Part shown: positions 20,095 to 32,017 of the stretch, piece after piece
How the letters are laid out: every line of letters begins with the position of its first letter
Position numbering within the stretch: the stretch's first letter is position 1
Origin: Isochrysis galbana
Lineage: Eukaryota > Haptophyta > Isochrysidales > Isochrysidaceae
Reading direction: 5' to 3'
DNA length: 64,000 nucleotides
Assembly: GCA_018136815.1 (NCBI GenBank)
Contig: CM030931.1
Coordinates: 4,036,148-4,100,147, forward strand
Notes under the pieces: model-generated
Told to the model about the DNA's origin: nothing
The model's input: the letters and a program-made list of their open reading frames with translations, nothing else
Database searches by the model: none
Position numbers and translations under genes: made by a program

Positions 20095-20445
20095 CCGTAC
20101 GTAGCCCTTCGTTCGACGGCAACAGAGCCCCTACCTACCCCGCGATGGGGGTGTGCGCGGTTGGCGCATGGCTCGTCCGGTGTATGTGGCTAGGAATGCT
20201 AGCTAACAAGATGGCATACGACGCTATAAGTTCTAACGAAGGGGAAGGGGAAGATTTCCTTCTCCTCTCTGCTAAGCATAGGCATAGGGAGGTTTGTCAT
20301 CGAAGGAGTAGTTGTTAGAAATTATAGTCTTGTAGAAGGTCTTGTAGGCTAGCATCCCTAGCCAGGACATACACATACACCGGACGAGCCATGGGCCAAC
20401 CGCGCACACCCCCATCGCGGGGGGAGGGGCTCCGTTGCCGATGAG
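20095..20445. mobile_element. Palindromic MITE with about 125-bp arms
   Basis: The left arm 20095-20240 and right arm 20318-20445 are inverted copies (roughly 85% by eye) around an 80-bp centre. Both arms keep an open frame starting MGVCAVG: 20143 on plus, 20419 on minus with a CMSWLGMLAYK variant. A third arm stands alone at 13733-13864. The size and palindrome fit a foldback MITE; no transposase is present. Confidence 0.75.
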
Positions 20446-21340
20446 GGCACGGTCCCTCAGCACTAGGATTAAACTAGGACAACAAGAAAACTCCGACTCT
20501 GACTCTTACACCCCCCCATCTCCATCTCCAAAGGCGAATCGCCCCCACGCTCGCGCCCCCTCGCTCGCGCCGCCACGCTCGCGCCCTCGCCCCTCTTTCC
20601 CTTCAACGTTTGAAACTTTCCCATCCGACGTCTTTCTCAATGAAAGACACAAGCTTTTACGTCATGGCTGAATCGAGAACCTACTTATATAATATATAAG
20701 GGGAGGGGGTCAATGGGGGCCTCGCGCCCCCCTCACTCCATCGCGGACACCCCCCGGGCGTCAAAGCATGCCGAAAACGACGAGTCCGAGTACAAATCAA
20801 CGTCGCCGCGGAGTCCGCGGGCGACTACCGGCGTTCCCACGCCACCCCATCGACCGAGAGCCATGGATGAACTGGCGTTGCCCGTTAGCTTGCGACAACC
20901 TTACGACTTACAGCCACACAGATTCAAATTCCCAATGTTTTCAACTCAAGGATTTGCAGATTTTGGTGCGCGAAATGCTCGCGATAAGCACACAAGCGCC
21001 GTGGACGCATGTCGAACTACTACAACATATCTATGATGGGGCAGGCTAGAAGAAGCGAAACATAACAACCACCGGCGCTAATATAGAATGAGAACACCCA
21101 CGCTCACGCATGCTACCGAGACAACAAAGCCGGAGTACCCAACTCCAATAAGAAGAACGCGAAGTCAATACGAGCGCAAATGATGATTGCAAGATGAATG
21201 AGGAGCGAAAAAGCGCAATGTCATGTGCGAAGTGCTTAGCCAAGTGCAAGAATAAGACCGGATCATTTGACTGATTTGTGTACAACAATTCCAGGCCACT
21301 GAAGATCGAACGAAGATCGAAAACATGGAAATACTATTCC
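20446..21340. other. Intergenic with a possible LINE-like 5' start
   Basis: At 20684-20698 a TTATATAATATATAA palindrome precedes ATGGGGGCCTCGCGCCCCCC at 20713, recalling the hairpin-ATG starts of the LINE copies. The ORF that follows (107 codons, MGASRPPHSIADTPRA) and an overlapping 93-codon ORF at 20768 have no known domain. The last 300 bp probably include the 3' end of the photoreceptor transcript. Confidence 0.4.
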
Positions 21341-24300
21341 TCAAACAGCACTTGCAACGAAATCAGGATCCTTCTCCACAACACCAATGTGTTGCAGCAT
21401 CTCCTTGTGGTTCTCCGCGAAATAGTCCGAGTCTTGCAAGACCTGGTTGTCGGGACCGACGGTGTTGCCCTCGAGTGCGCTTGTCAGCTTCTCGGTGAGC
21501 GCCGTCTGCGTCTCCTCCTCCGTCTCCTCGCGCTTGTGCGCAAGACCGACTGCCGCCTTGCTCGACACCTCGAGGGTGGCCGGAAGCAGCTTGATAAGCT
21601 TGTCGAGCTTGGCGAGGCGCGACTTGAGGTTGGTGTCGCGCGTCACCTCGAACTGCACGCCGATGCAGAAGCGGTACACACCGTTCGAGTCGTGCACCGG
21701 ACGCATCGTCAGCAGGTTCTCGAAGAGCTCGCCCGACTTGCGGTAGTTGGTGATCTTCACGTGGCAATCGACGCCGCGGCGAAGCGTGTCCTGAATGACG
21801 GCGACAGACTGTGGCTCCGTCCGTGGGCCCTGCAAGAAGCGGCAGTTGCGACCCTGAGCCTCGGTGCGCTCGTACCCGGTGACGCGGCAGAACTCGTCGT
21901 TGACGAAGAACATCGGGTTGCCAGGCATGGCCATGTCTGAGATGACGATGCAAGCGGGCATGGCGCGCGCGACAGACGCAAACGAGTGGATCCATCCCGC
22001 GCAGTCCGGCGGCACCGTGTATTGGCTCCAGATGACGTCGTCCGCCTTCTTGAGCTCCTCAGCCTGCGATCCGATGAGCTGCTCGACAAGCGGCAGGCAG
22101 GCCTTCGATTGGACAAAGCGAGGGAAGCTCTCGCGCGACAGCACGCTCATCGCCTGAGAGGCCATCTGCTGCAGCGCGGCGACCGCCTCCTCGGCGCTGC
22201 CGGGCGTGCTCCCCATCAGCTGCTGGCACATTTGAATCGCCGCCGGGCCTTGCTGCTCCGGGGCCATGGCCGCGACCTGCTGGGCGTACACCCACATCTC
22301 GAGCTGCGTCGCGTCCGTCGGCGCATTCGAGGCCAGCCACTTGCCGAAGAAGTGCAAGCCGCCCTCGTTGCGCACGACCTGCAAGAGGGATGTCTCCCAG
22401 TCGGCAGACCACAGCAAGCGAGTGAACTTGATCATCGACTGCTTCCACTGCTTCTTCTGCGCCTCGGAGTCCACCTGGGTGAGACTCTCGTCGAAGCGCT
22501 TCGGCTGAAGCTTGGCGTCGAACTCCCTCGGGATGGCGCCACGGAGCTTCTCGAGCTCCACCTGCTCGGATGACTGCTGCTTGGCGTCCGACAGGATGCC
22601 CACATTGTACCGGTACTGCCCGGTGCTGTCCTTCACGGGAATGAGCGACAGCACATTCACAAACGTCTTGCCGTCCTTGCGGTAGTTCGTGATCTTGACC
22701 GTCGTCATCTTGGTGCCGCGAATCGCGCTCACCATCGCACGCACAGCGGCAGCCTCCGACTTCTTGCCCTGCAAGAAGCGGCAGTTGCGCCCCTCGATCG
22801 CGTCCTTCGCGTAGCCGGTTAGTGCGACCATCGCGGAGTTGGCGAAGGTGACGGGCAAGCCAGGCGTCTGCATGTCGGTGATGGCGACGGCGTGTGGAAG
22901 CTGCTCGACGGTGTCGCAGAACATCGAGAGCCACGACTTGCCCGACGGCGCGCCCACACCCATCGTCGAAGCGAGGTGGTTGAGCGCCGGGCAGCTCGCG
23001 CCCGGCATCTCGTCGGGCGGAGGAGGAGGAGGAGGCTTGGGCGGTGGCAAGTCGTCCGCGAGCGGCGCGCCCGCAGCCGCCGCCACAGGCCGAGGTGGCG
23101 CCGAGGTGGAGACGACGGCGGCCGAAGCTGCCTCCGAACCGTCGGGTGGCGTCTCCGGGTCCTTGGGCACCACACCAATGTGCTGCAGCATCTCCTTGTG
23201 GTTCTCCGCGAAATAGTCCGAGTCTTGCAAGACCTGGTTGTCGGGACCGACGGTGTTGCCCTCGAGTGCGCTTGTCAGCTTCTCGGTGAGCGCCGTCTGC
23301 GTCTCCTCCTCCGTCTCCTCGCGCTTGTGCGCAAGACCGACTGCCGCCTTGCTCGACACCTCGAGGGTGGCCGGAAGCAGCTTGATAAGCTTGTCGAGCT
23401 TGGCGAGGCGCGACTTGAGGTTGGTGTCGCGCGTCACCTCGAACTGCACGCCGATGCAGAAGCGGTACACACCGTTCGAGTCGTGCACCGGACGCATCGT
23501 CAGCAGGTTCTCGAAGAGCTCGCCCGACTTGCGGTAGTTGGTGATCTTCACGTGGCAATCGACGCCGCGGCGAAGCGTGTCCTGAATGACGGCGACAGAC
23601 TGTGGCTCCGTCCGCGGGCCCTGCAAGAAGCGGCAGTTGCGACCCTGAGCCTCGGTGCGCTCGTACCCGGTGACGCGGCAGAACTCGTCGTTGACGAAGA
23701 ACATCGGGTTGCCAGGCATGGCCATGTCTGAGATGACGATGCAAGCGGGCATGGCGCGCGCGACAGACGCAAACGAGTGGATCCATCCCGCGCAGTCCGG
23801 CGGCACCGTGTATTGGCTCCAGATGACGTCGTCCGCCTTCTTGAGCTCCTCAGCCTGCGATCCGATGAGCTGCTCGACAAGCGGCAGGCAGGCCTTCGAT
23901 TGGACAAAGCGAGGGAAGCTCTCGCGCGACAGCACGCTCATCGCCTGAGAGGCCATCTGCTGCAGCGCGGCGACCGCCTCCTCGGCGCTGCCGGGCGTGC
24001 TCCCCATCAGCTGCTGGCACATTTGAATCGCCGCCGGGCCTTGCTGCTCCGGGGCCATGGCCGCGACCTGCTGGGCGTACACCCACATCTCGAGCTGCGT
24101 CGCGTCCGTCGGCGCATTCGAGGCCAGCCACTTGCCGAAGAAGTGCAAGCCGCCCTCGTTGCGCACGACCTGCAAGAGGGATGTCTCCCAGTCGGCAGAC
24201 CACAGCAAGCGAGTGAACTTGATCATCGACTGCTTCCACTGCTTCTTCTGCGCCTCGGAGTCCACCTGGGTGAGACTCTCGTCGAAGCGCTTCGGCTGAA

Positions 24301-27300
24301 GCTTGGCGTCGAACTCCCTCGGGATGGCGCCACGGAGCTTCTCGAGCTCCACCTTCTCGGATGACTGCTGCTTGGCGTCCGACAGGATGCCCACATTGTA
24401 CCGGTACTGCCCGGTGCTGTCCTTCACGGGAATGAGCGACAGCACATTCACAAACGTCTTGCCGTCCTTGCGGTAGTTCGTGATCTTGACCGTCGTCATC
24501 TTGGTGCCGCGAATCGCGCTCACCATCGCACGCACAGCGGCAGCCTCCGACTTCTTGCCCTGCAAGAAGCGGCAGTTGCGCCCCTCGATCGCGTCCTTCG
24601 CGTAGCCGGTTAGTGCGACCATCGCGGAGTTGGCGAAGGTGACGGGCAAGCCAGGCGTCTGCATGTCGGTGATGGCGACGGCGTGTGGAAGCTGCTCGAC
24701 GGTGTCGCAGAACATCGAGAGCCACGACTTGCCCGACGGCGCGCCCACACCCATCGTCGAAGCGAGGTGGTTGAGCGCCGGGCAGCTCGCGCCCGGCATC
24801 TCGTCGGGCGGAGGAGGAGGAGGAGGCTTGGGCGGTGGCAAGTCGTCCGCGAGCGGCGCGCCCGCAGCCGCCGCCACAGGCCGAGGCGGCGCCGAGGTGG
24901 AGACGACGGCGGCCGAAGCTGCCTCCGAACCGTCGGGTGGCGTCTCCGGGTCCTTGGGCACCACACCAATGTGCTGCAGCATCTCCTTGTGGTTCTCCGC
25001 GAAATAGTCCGAGTCTTGCAAGACCTGGTTGTCGGGACCGACGGTGTTGCCCTCGAGTGCGCTTGTCAGCTTCTCGGTGAGCGCCGTCTGCGTCTCCTCC
25101 TCCGTCTCCTCGCGCTTGTGCGCAAGACCGACTGCCGCCTTGCTCGACACCTCGAGGGTGGCCGGAAGCAGCTTGATAAGCTTGTCGAGCTTGGCGAGGC
25201 GCGACTTGAGGTTGGTGTCGCGCGTCACCTCGAACTGCACGCCGATGCAGAAGCGGTACACACCGTTCGAGTCGTGCACCGGACGCATCGTCAGCAGGTT
25301 CTCGAAGAGCTCGCCCGACTTGCGGTAGTTGGTGATCTTCACGTGGCAATCGACGCCGCGGCGAAGCGTGTCCTGAATGACGGCGACAGACTGTGGCTCC
25401 GTCCGTGGGCCCTGCAAGAAGCGGCAGTTGCGACCCTGAGCCTCGGTGCGCTCGTACCCGGTGACGCGGCAGAACTCGTCGTTGACGAAGAACATCGGGT
25501 TGCCAGGCATGGCCATGTCTGAGATGACGATGCAAGCGGGCATGGCGCGCGCGACAGACGCAAACGAGTGGATCCATCCCGCGCAGTCCGGCGGCACCGT
25601 GTATTGGCTCCAGATGACGTCGTCCGCCTTCTTGAGCTCCTCAGCCTGCGATCCGATGAGCTGCTCGACAAGCGGCAGGCAGGCCTTCGATTGGACAAAG
25701 CGAGGGAAGCTCTCGCGCGACAGCACGCTCATCGCCTGAGAGGCCATCTGCTGCAGCGCGGCGACCGCCTCCTCGGCGCTGCCGGGCGTGCTCCCCATCA
25801 GCTGCTGGCACATTTGAATCGCCGCCGGGCCTTGCTGCTCCGGGGCCATGGCCGCGACCTGCTGGGCGTACACCCACATCTCGAGCTGCGTCGCGTCCGT
25901 CGGCGCATTCGAGGCCAGCCACTTGCCGAAGAAGTGCAAGCCGCCCTCGTTGCGCACGACCTGCAAGAGGGATGTCTCCCAGTCGGCAGACCACAGCAAG
26001 CGAGTGAACTTGATCATCGACTGCTTCCACTGCTTCTTCTGCGCCTCGGAGTCCACCTGGGTGAGACTCTCGTCGAAGCGCTTCGGCTGAAGCTTGGCGT
26101 CGAACTCCCTCGGGATGGCGCCACGGAGCTTCTCGAGCTCCACCTTCTCGGATGACTGCTGCTTGGCGTCCGACAGGATGCCCACATTGTACCGGTACTG
26201 CCCGGTGCTGTCCTTCACGGGAATGAGCGACAGCACATTCACAAACGTCTTGCCGTCCTTGCGGTAGTTCGTGATCTTGACCGTCGTCATCTTGGTGCCG
26301 CGAATCGCGCTCACCATCGCACGCACAGCGGCAGCCTCCGACTTCTTGCCCTGCAAGAAGCGGCAGTTGCGCCCCTCGATCGCGTCCTTCGCGTAGCCGG
26401 TTAGTGCGACCATCGCGGAGTTGGCGAAGGTGACGGGCAAGCCAGGCGTCTGCATGTCGGTGATGGCGACGGCGTGTGGAAGCTGCTCGACGGTGTCGCA
26501 GAACATCGAGAGCCACGACTTGCCCGACGGCGCGCCCACACCCATCGTCGAAGCGAGGTGGTTGAGCGCCGGGCAGCTCGCGCCCGGCATCTCGTCGGGC
26601 GGAGGAGGAGGAGGAGGCTTGGGCGGTGGCAAGTCGTCCGCGAGCGGCGCGCCCGCAGCCGCCGCCACAGGCCGAGGTGGCGCCGAGGTGGAGACGACGG
26701 CGGCCGAAGCTGCCTCCGAACCGTCGGGTGGCGTCTCCGGGTCCTTGGGCACCACACCAATGTGCTGCAGCATCTCCTTGTGGTTCTCCGCGAAATAGTC
26801 CGAGTCTTGCAAGACCTGGTTGTCGGGACCGACGGTGTTGCCCTCGAGTGCGCTTGTCAGCTTCTCGGTGAGCGCCGTCTGCGTCTCCTCCTCCGTCTCC
26901 TCGCGCTTGTGCGCAAGACCGACTGCCGCCTTGCTCGACACCTCGAGGGTGGCCGGAAGCAGCTTGATAAGCTTGTCGAGCTTGGCGAGGCGCGACTTGA
27001 GGTTGGTGTCGCGCGTCACCTCGAACTGCACGCCGATGCAGAAGCGGTACACACCGTTCGAGTCGTGCACCGGACGCATCGTCAGCAGGTTCTCGAAGAG
27101 CTCGCCCGACTTGCGGTAGTTGGTGATCTTCACGTGGCAATCGACGCCGCGGCGAAGCGTGTCCTGAATGACGGCGACAGACTGTGGCTCCGTCCGCGGG
27201 CCCTGCAAGAAGCGGCAGTTGCGACCCTGAGCCTCGGTGCGCTCGTACCCGGTGACGCGGCAGAACTCGTCGTTGACGAAGAACATCGGGTTGCCAGGCA

Positions 27301-30300
27301 TGGCCATGTCTGAGATGACGATGCAAGCGGGCATGGCGCGCGCGACAGACGCAAACGAGTGGATCCATCCCGCGCAGTCCGGCGGCACCGTGTATTGGCT
27401 CCAGATGACGTCGTCCGCCTTCTTGAGCTCCTCAGCCTGCGATCCGATGAGCTGCTCGACAAGCGGCAGGCAGGCCTTCGATTGGACAAAGCGAGGGAAG
27501 CTCTCGCGCGACAGCACGCTCATCGCCTGAGAGGCCATCTGCTGCAGCGCGGCGACCGCCTCCTCGGCGCTGCCGGGCGTGCTCCCCATCAGCTGCTGGC
27601 ACATTTGAATCGCCGCCGGGCCTTGCTGCTCCGGGGCCATGGCCGCGACCTGCTGGGCGTACACCCACATCTCGAGCTGCGTCGCGTCCGTCGGCGCATT
27701 CGAGGCCAGCCACTTGCCGAAGAAGTGCAAGCCGCCCTCGTTGCGCACGACCTGCAAGAGGGATGTCTCCCAGTCGGCAGACCACAGCAAGCGAGTGAAC
27801 TTGATCATCGACTGCTTCCACTGCTTCTTCTGCGCCTCGGAGTCCACCTGGGTGAGACTCTCGTCGAAGCGCTTCGGCTGAAGCTTGGCGTCGAACTCCC
27901 TCGGGATGGCGCCACGGAGCTTCTCGAGCTCCACCTTCTCGGATGACTGCTGCTTGGCGTCCGACAGGATGCCCACATTGTACCGGTACTGCCCGGTGCT
28001 GTCCTTCACGGGAATGAGCGACAGCACATTCACAAACGTCTTGCCGTCCTTGCGGTAGTTCGTGATCTTGACCGTCGTCATCTTGGTGCCGCGAATCGCG
28101 CTCACCATCGCACGCACAGCGGCAGCCTCCGACTTCTTGCCCTGCAAGAAGCGGCAGTTGCGCCCCTCGATCGCGTCCTTCGCGTAGCCGGTTAGTGCGA
28201 CCATCGCGGAGTTGGCGAAGGTGACGGGCAAGCCAGGCGTCTGCATGTCGGTGATGGCGACGGCGTGTGGAAGCTGCTCGACGGTGTCGCAGAACATCGA
28301 GAGCCACGACTTGCCCGACGGCGCGCCCACACCCATCGTCGAAGCGAGGTGGTTCAGCGCCGGGCAGCTCGCGCCCGGCATCTCGTCGGGCGGAGGAGGA
28401 GGAGGAGGCTTGGGCGGTGGCAAGTCGTCCGCGAGCGGCGCGCCCGCAGCCGCCGCCACAGGCCGAGGCGGCGCCGAGGTGGAGACGACGGCGGCCGAAG
28501 CTGCCTCCGAACCGTCGGGTGGCGTCTCCGGGTCCTTGGGCACCACACCAATGTGCTGCAGCATCTCCTTGTGGTTCTCCGCGAAATAGTCCGAGTCTTG
28601 CAAGACCTGGTTGTCGGGACCGACGGTGTTGCCCTCGAGTGCGCTTGTCAGCTTCTCGGTGAGCGCCGTCTGCGTCTCCTCCTCCGTCTCCTCGCGCTTG
28701 TGCGCAAGACCGACTGCCGCCTTGCTCGACACCTCGAGGGTGGCCGGAAGCAGCTTGATAAGCTTGTCGAGCTTGGCGAGGCGCGACTTGAGGTTGGTGT
28801 CGCGCGTCACCTCGAACTGCACGCCGATGCAGAAGCGGTACACACCGTTCGAGTCGTGCACCGGACGCATCGTCAGCAGGTTCTCGAAGAGCTCGCCCGA
28901 CTTGCGGTAGTTGGTGATCTTCACGTGGCAATCGACGCCGCGGCGAAGCGTGTCCTGAATGACGGCGACAGACTGTGGCTCCGTCCGTGGGCCCTGCAAG
29001 AAGCGGCAGTTGCGACCCTGAGCCTCGGTGCGCTCGTACCCGGTGACGCGGCAGAACTCGTCGTTGACGAAGAACATCGGGTTGCCAGGCATGGCCATGT
29101 CTGAGATGACGATGCAAGCGGGCATGGCGCGCGCGACAGACGCAAACGAGTGGATCCATCCCGCGCAGTCCGGCGGCACCGTGTATTGGCTCCAGATGAC
29201 GTCGTCCGCCTTCTTGAGCTCCTCAGCCTGCGATCCGATGAGCTGCTCGACAAGCGGCAGGCAGGCCTTCGATTGGACAAAGCGAGGGAAGCTCTCGCGC
29301 GACAGCACGCTCATCGCCTGAGAGGCCATCTGCTGCAGCGCGGCGACCGCCTCCTCGGCGCTGCCGGGCGTGCTCCCCATCAGCTGCTGGCACATTTGAA
29401 TCGCCGCCGGGCCTTGCTGCTCCGGGGCCATGGCCGCGACCTGCTGGGCGTACACCCACATCTCGAGCTGCGTCGCGTCCGTCGGCGCATTCGAGGCCAG
29501 CCACTTGCCGAAGAAGTGCAAGCCGCCCTCGTTGCGCACGACCTGCAAGAGGGATGTCTCCCAGTCGGCAGACCACAGCAAGCGAGTGAACTTGATCATC
29601 GACTGCTTCCACTGCTTCTTCTGCGCCTCGGAGTCCACCTGGGTGAGACTCTCGTCGAAGCGCTTCGGCTGAAGCTTGGCGTCGAACTCCCTCGGGATGG
29701 CGCCACGGAGCTTCTCGAGCTCCACCTTCTCGGATGACTGCTGCTTGGCGTCCGACAGGATGCCCACATTGTACCGGTACTGCCCGGTGCTGTCCTTCAC
29801 GGGAATGAGCGACAGCACATTCACAAACGTCTTGCCGTCCTTGCGGTAGTTCGTGATCTTGACCGTCGTCATCTTGGTGCCGCGAATCGCGCTCACCATC
29901 GCACGCACAGCGGCAGCCTCCGACTTCTTGCCCTGCAAGAAGCGGCAGTTGCGCCCCTCGATCGCGTCCTTCGCGTAGCCGGTTAGTGCGACCATCGCGG
30001 AGTTGGCGAAGGTGACGGGCAAGCCAGGCGTCTGCATGTCGGTGATGGCGACGGCGTGTGGAAGCTGCTCGACGGTGTCGCAGAACATCGAGAGCCACGA
30101 CTTGCCCGACGGCGCGCCCACACCCATCGTCGAAGCGAGGTGGTTGAGCGCCGGGCAGCTCGCGCCCGGCATCTCGTCGGGCGGAGGAGGAGGAGGAGGC
30201 TTGGGCGGTGGCAAGTCGTCCGCGAGCGGCGCGCCCGCAGCCGCCGCCACAGGCCGAGGCGGCGCCGAGGTGGAGACGACGGCGGCCGAAGCTGCCTCCG

Positions 30301-32017
30301 AACCGTCGGGTGGCGTCTCCGGGTCCTTGGGCACCACACCAATGTGCTGCAGCATCTCCTTGTGGTTCTCCGCGAAATAGTCCGAGTCTTGCAAGACCTG
30401 GTTGTCGGGACCGACGGTGTTGCCCTCGAGTGCGCTTGTCAGCTTCTCGGTGAGCGCCGTCTGCGTCTCCTCCTCCGTCTCCTCGAGCTTGTGCGCAAGA
30501 CCGACTGCCGCCTTGCTCGACACCTCGAGGGTGGCCGGAAGCAGCTTGATAAGCTTGTCGAGCTTGGCGAGGCGCGACTTGAGGTTGGTGTCGCGCGTCA
30601 CCTCGAACTGCACGCCGATGCAGAAGCGGTACACACCGTTCGAGTCGTGCACCGGACGCATCGTCAGCAGGTTCTCGAAGAGCTCGCCCGACTTGCGGTA
30701 GTTGGTGATCTTCACGTGGCAATCGACGCCGCGGCGAAGCGTGTCCTGAATGACGGCGACAGACTGTGGCTCCGTCCGTGGGCCCTGCAAGAAGCGGCAG
30801 TTGCGACCCTGAGCCTCGGTGCGCTCGTACCCGGTGACGCGGCAGAACTCGTCGTTGACGAAGAACATCGGGTTGCCAGGCATGGCCATGTCTGAGATGA
30901 CGATGCAAGCGGGCATGGCGCGCGCGACAGACGCAAACGAGTGGATCCATCCCGCGCAGTCCGGCGGCACCGTGTATTGGCTCCAGATGACGTCGTCCGC
31001 CTTCTTGAGCTCCTCTGCCTGCGATCCGATGAGCTGCTCGACAAGCGGCAGGCAGGCCTTCGATTGGACAAAGCGAGGGAAGCTCTCGCGCGACAGCACG
31101 CTCATCGCCTGAGAGGCCATCTGCTGCAGCGCGGCGACCGCCTCCTCGGCGCTGCCGGGCGTGCTCCCCATCAGCTGCTGGCACATTTGAATCGCCGCCG
31201 GGCCTTGCTGCTCCGGGGCCATGGCCGCGACCTGCTGGGCGTACACCCACATCTCGAGCTGCGTCGCGTCCGTCGGCGCATTCGAGGCCAGCCACTTGCC
31301 GAAGAAGTGCAAGCCGCCCTCGTTGCGCACGACCTGCAAGAGGGATGTCTCCCAGTCGGCAGACCACAGCAAGCGAGTGAACTTGATCATCGACTGCTTC
31401 CACTGCTTCTTCTGCGCCTCGGAGTCCACCTGGGTGAGACTCTCGTCGAAGCGCTTCGGCTGAAGCTTGGCGTCGAACTCCCTCGGGATGGCGCCACGGA
31501 GCTTCTCGAGCTCCACCTTCTCGGATGACTGCTGCTTGGCGTCCGACAGGATGCCCACATTGTACCGGTACTGCCCGGTGCTGTCCTTCACGGGAATGAG
31601 CGACAGCACATTCACAAACGTCTTGCCGTCCTTGCGGTAGTTCGTGATCTTGACCGTCGTCATCTTGGTGCCGCGAATCGCGCTCACCATCGCACGCACA
31701 GCGGCAGCCTCCGACTTCTTGCCCTGCAAGAAGCGGCAGTTGCGCCCCTCGATCGCGTCCTTCGCGTAGCCGGTTAGTGCGACCATCGCGGAGTTGGCGA
31801 AGGTGACGGGCAAGCCAGGCGTCTGCATGTCGGTGATGGCGACGGCGTGTGGAAGCTGCTCGACGGTGTCGCAGAACATCGAGAGCCACGACTTGCCCGA
31901 CGGCGCGCCCACACCCATCGTCGAAGCGAGGTGGTTCAGCGCCGGGCAGCTCGCGCCCGGCATCTCGTCGGGCGGAGGAGGAGGAGGAGGCTTGGGCGGT
32001 GGCAAGTCGTCCGCGAG
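21341..32017 (-). repeat. Six-unit 1791-bp coding tandem array
   Basis: Units on the minus strand: 32017-30227, 30226-28436, 28435-26645, 26644-24854, 24853-23063, 23062-21341. They are nearly identical at the DNA level. By eye I see only two amino-acid differences in the shared part: Leu instead of Arg at unit position 511 in unit 1, and Gln instead of Lys at 167 in unit 6. The last unit lacks the 27-residue linker and ends DPDFVASAV. Silent markers are shared between units 3 and 5 (C in CCGCGGG at 27195 and 23613; T in GAGGTGG at 26673 and 23091) and between 1 and 3 (TTCAGCGC at 31935 and 28355), which gives a dimeric higher-order pattern of 3582 bp. Confidence 0.95.

Noticed and set aside
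13733..20240. Direct repeats flanking the LINE as LTRs
   Set aside because: The 130-bp repeats are arms of a foldback MITE, with a third inverted copy next to the right one. The enclosed element is a non-LTR type with an AP endonuclease.
22059..31889. Long alternative-frame minus-strand ORFs (575-888 codons) inside the LOV array
   Set aside because: They repeat with the same 1791-bp period, are Arg/His/Ala-rich and have no domain. They arise from GC-rich codon use of the real frame.
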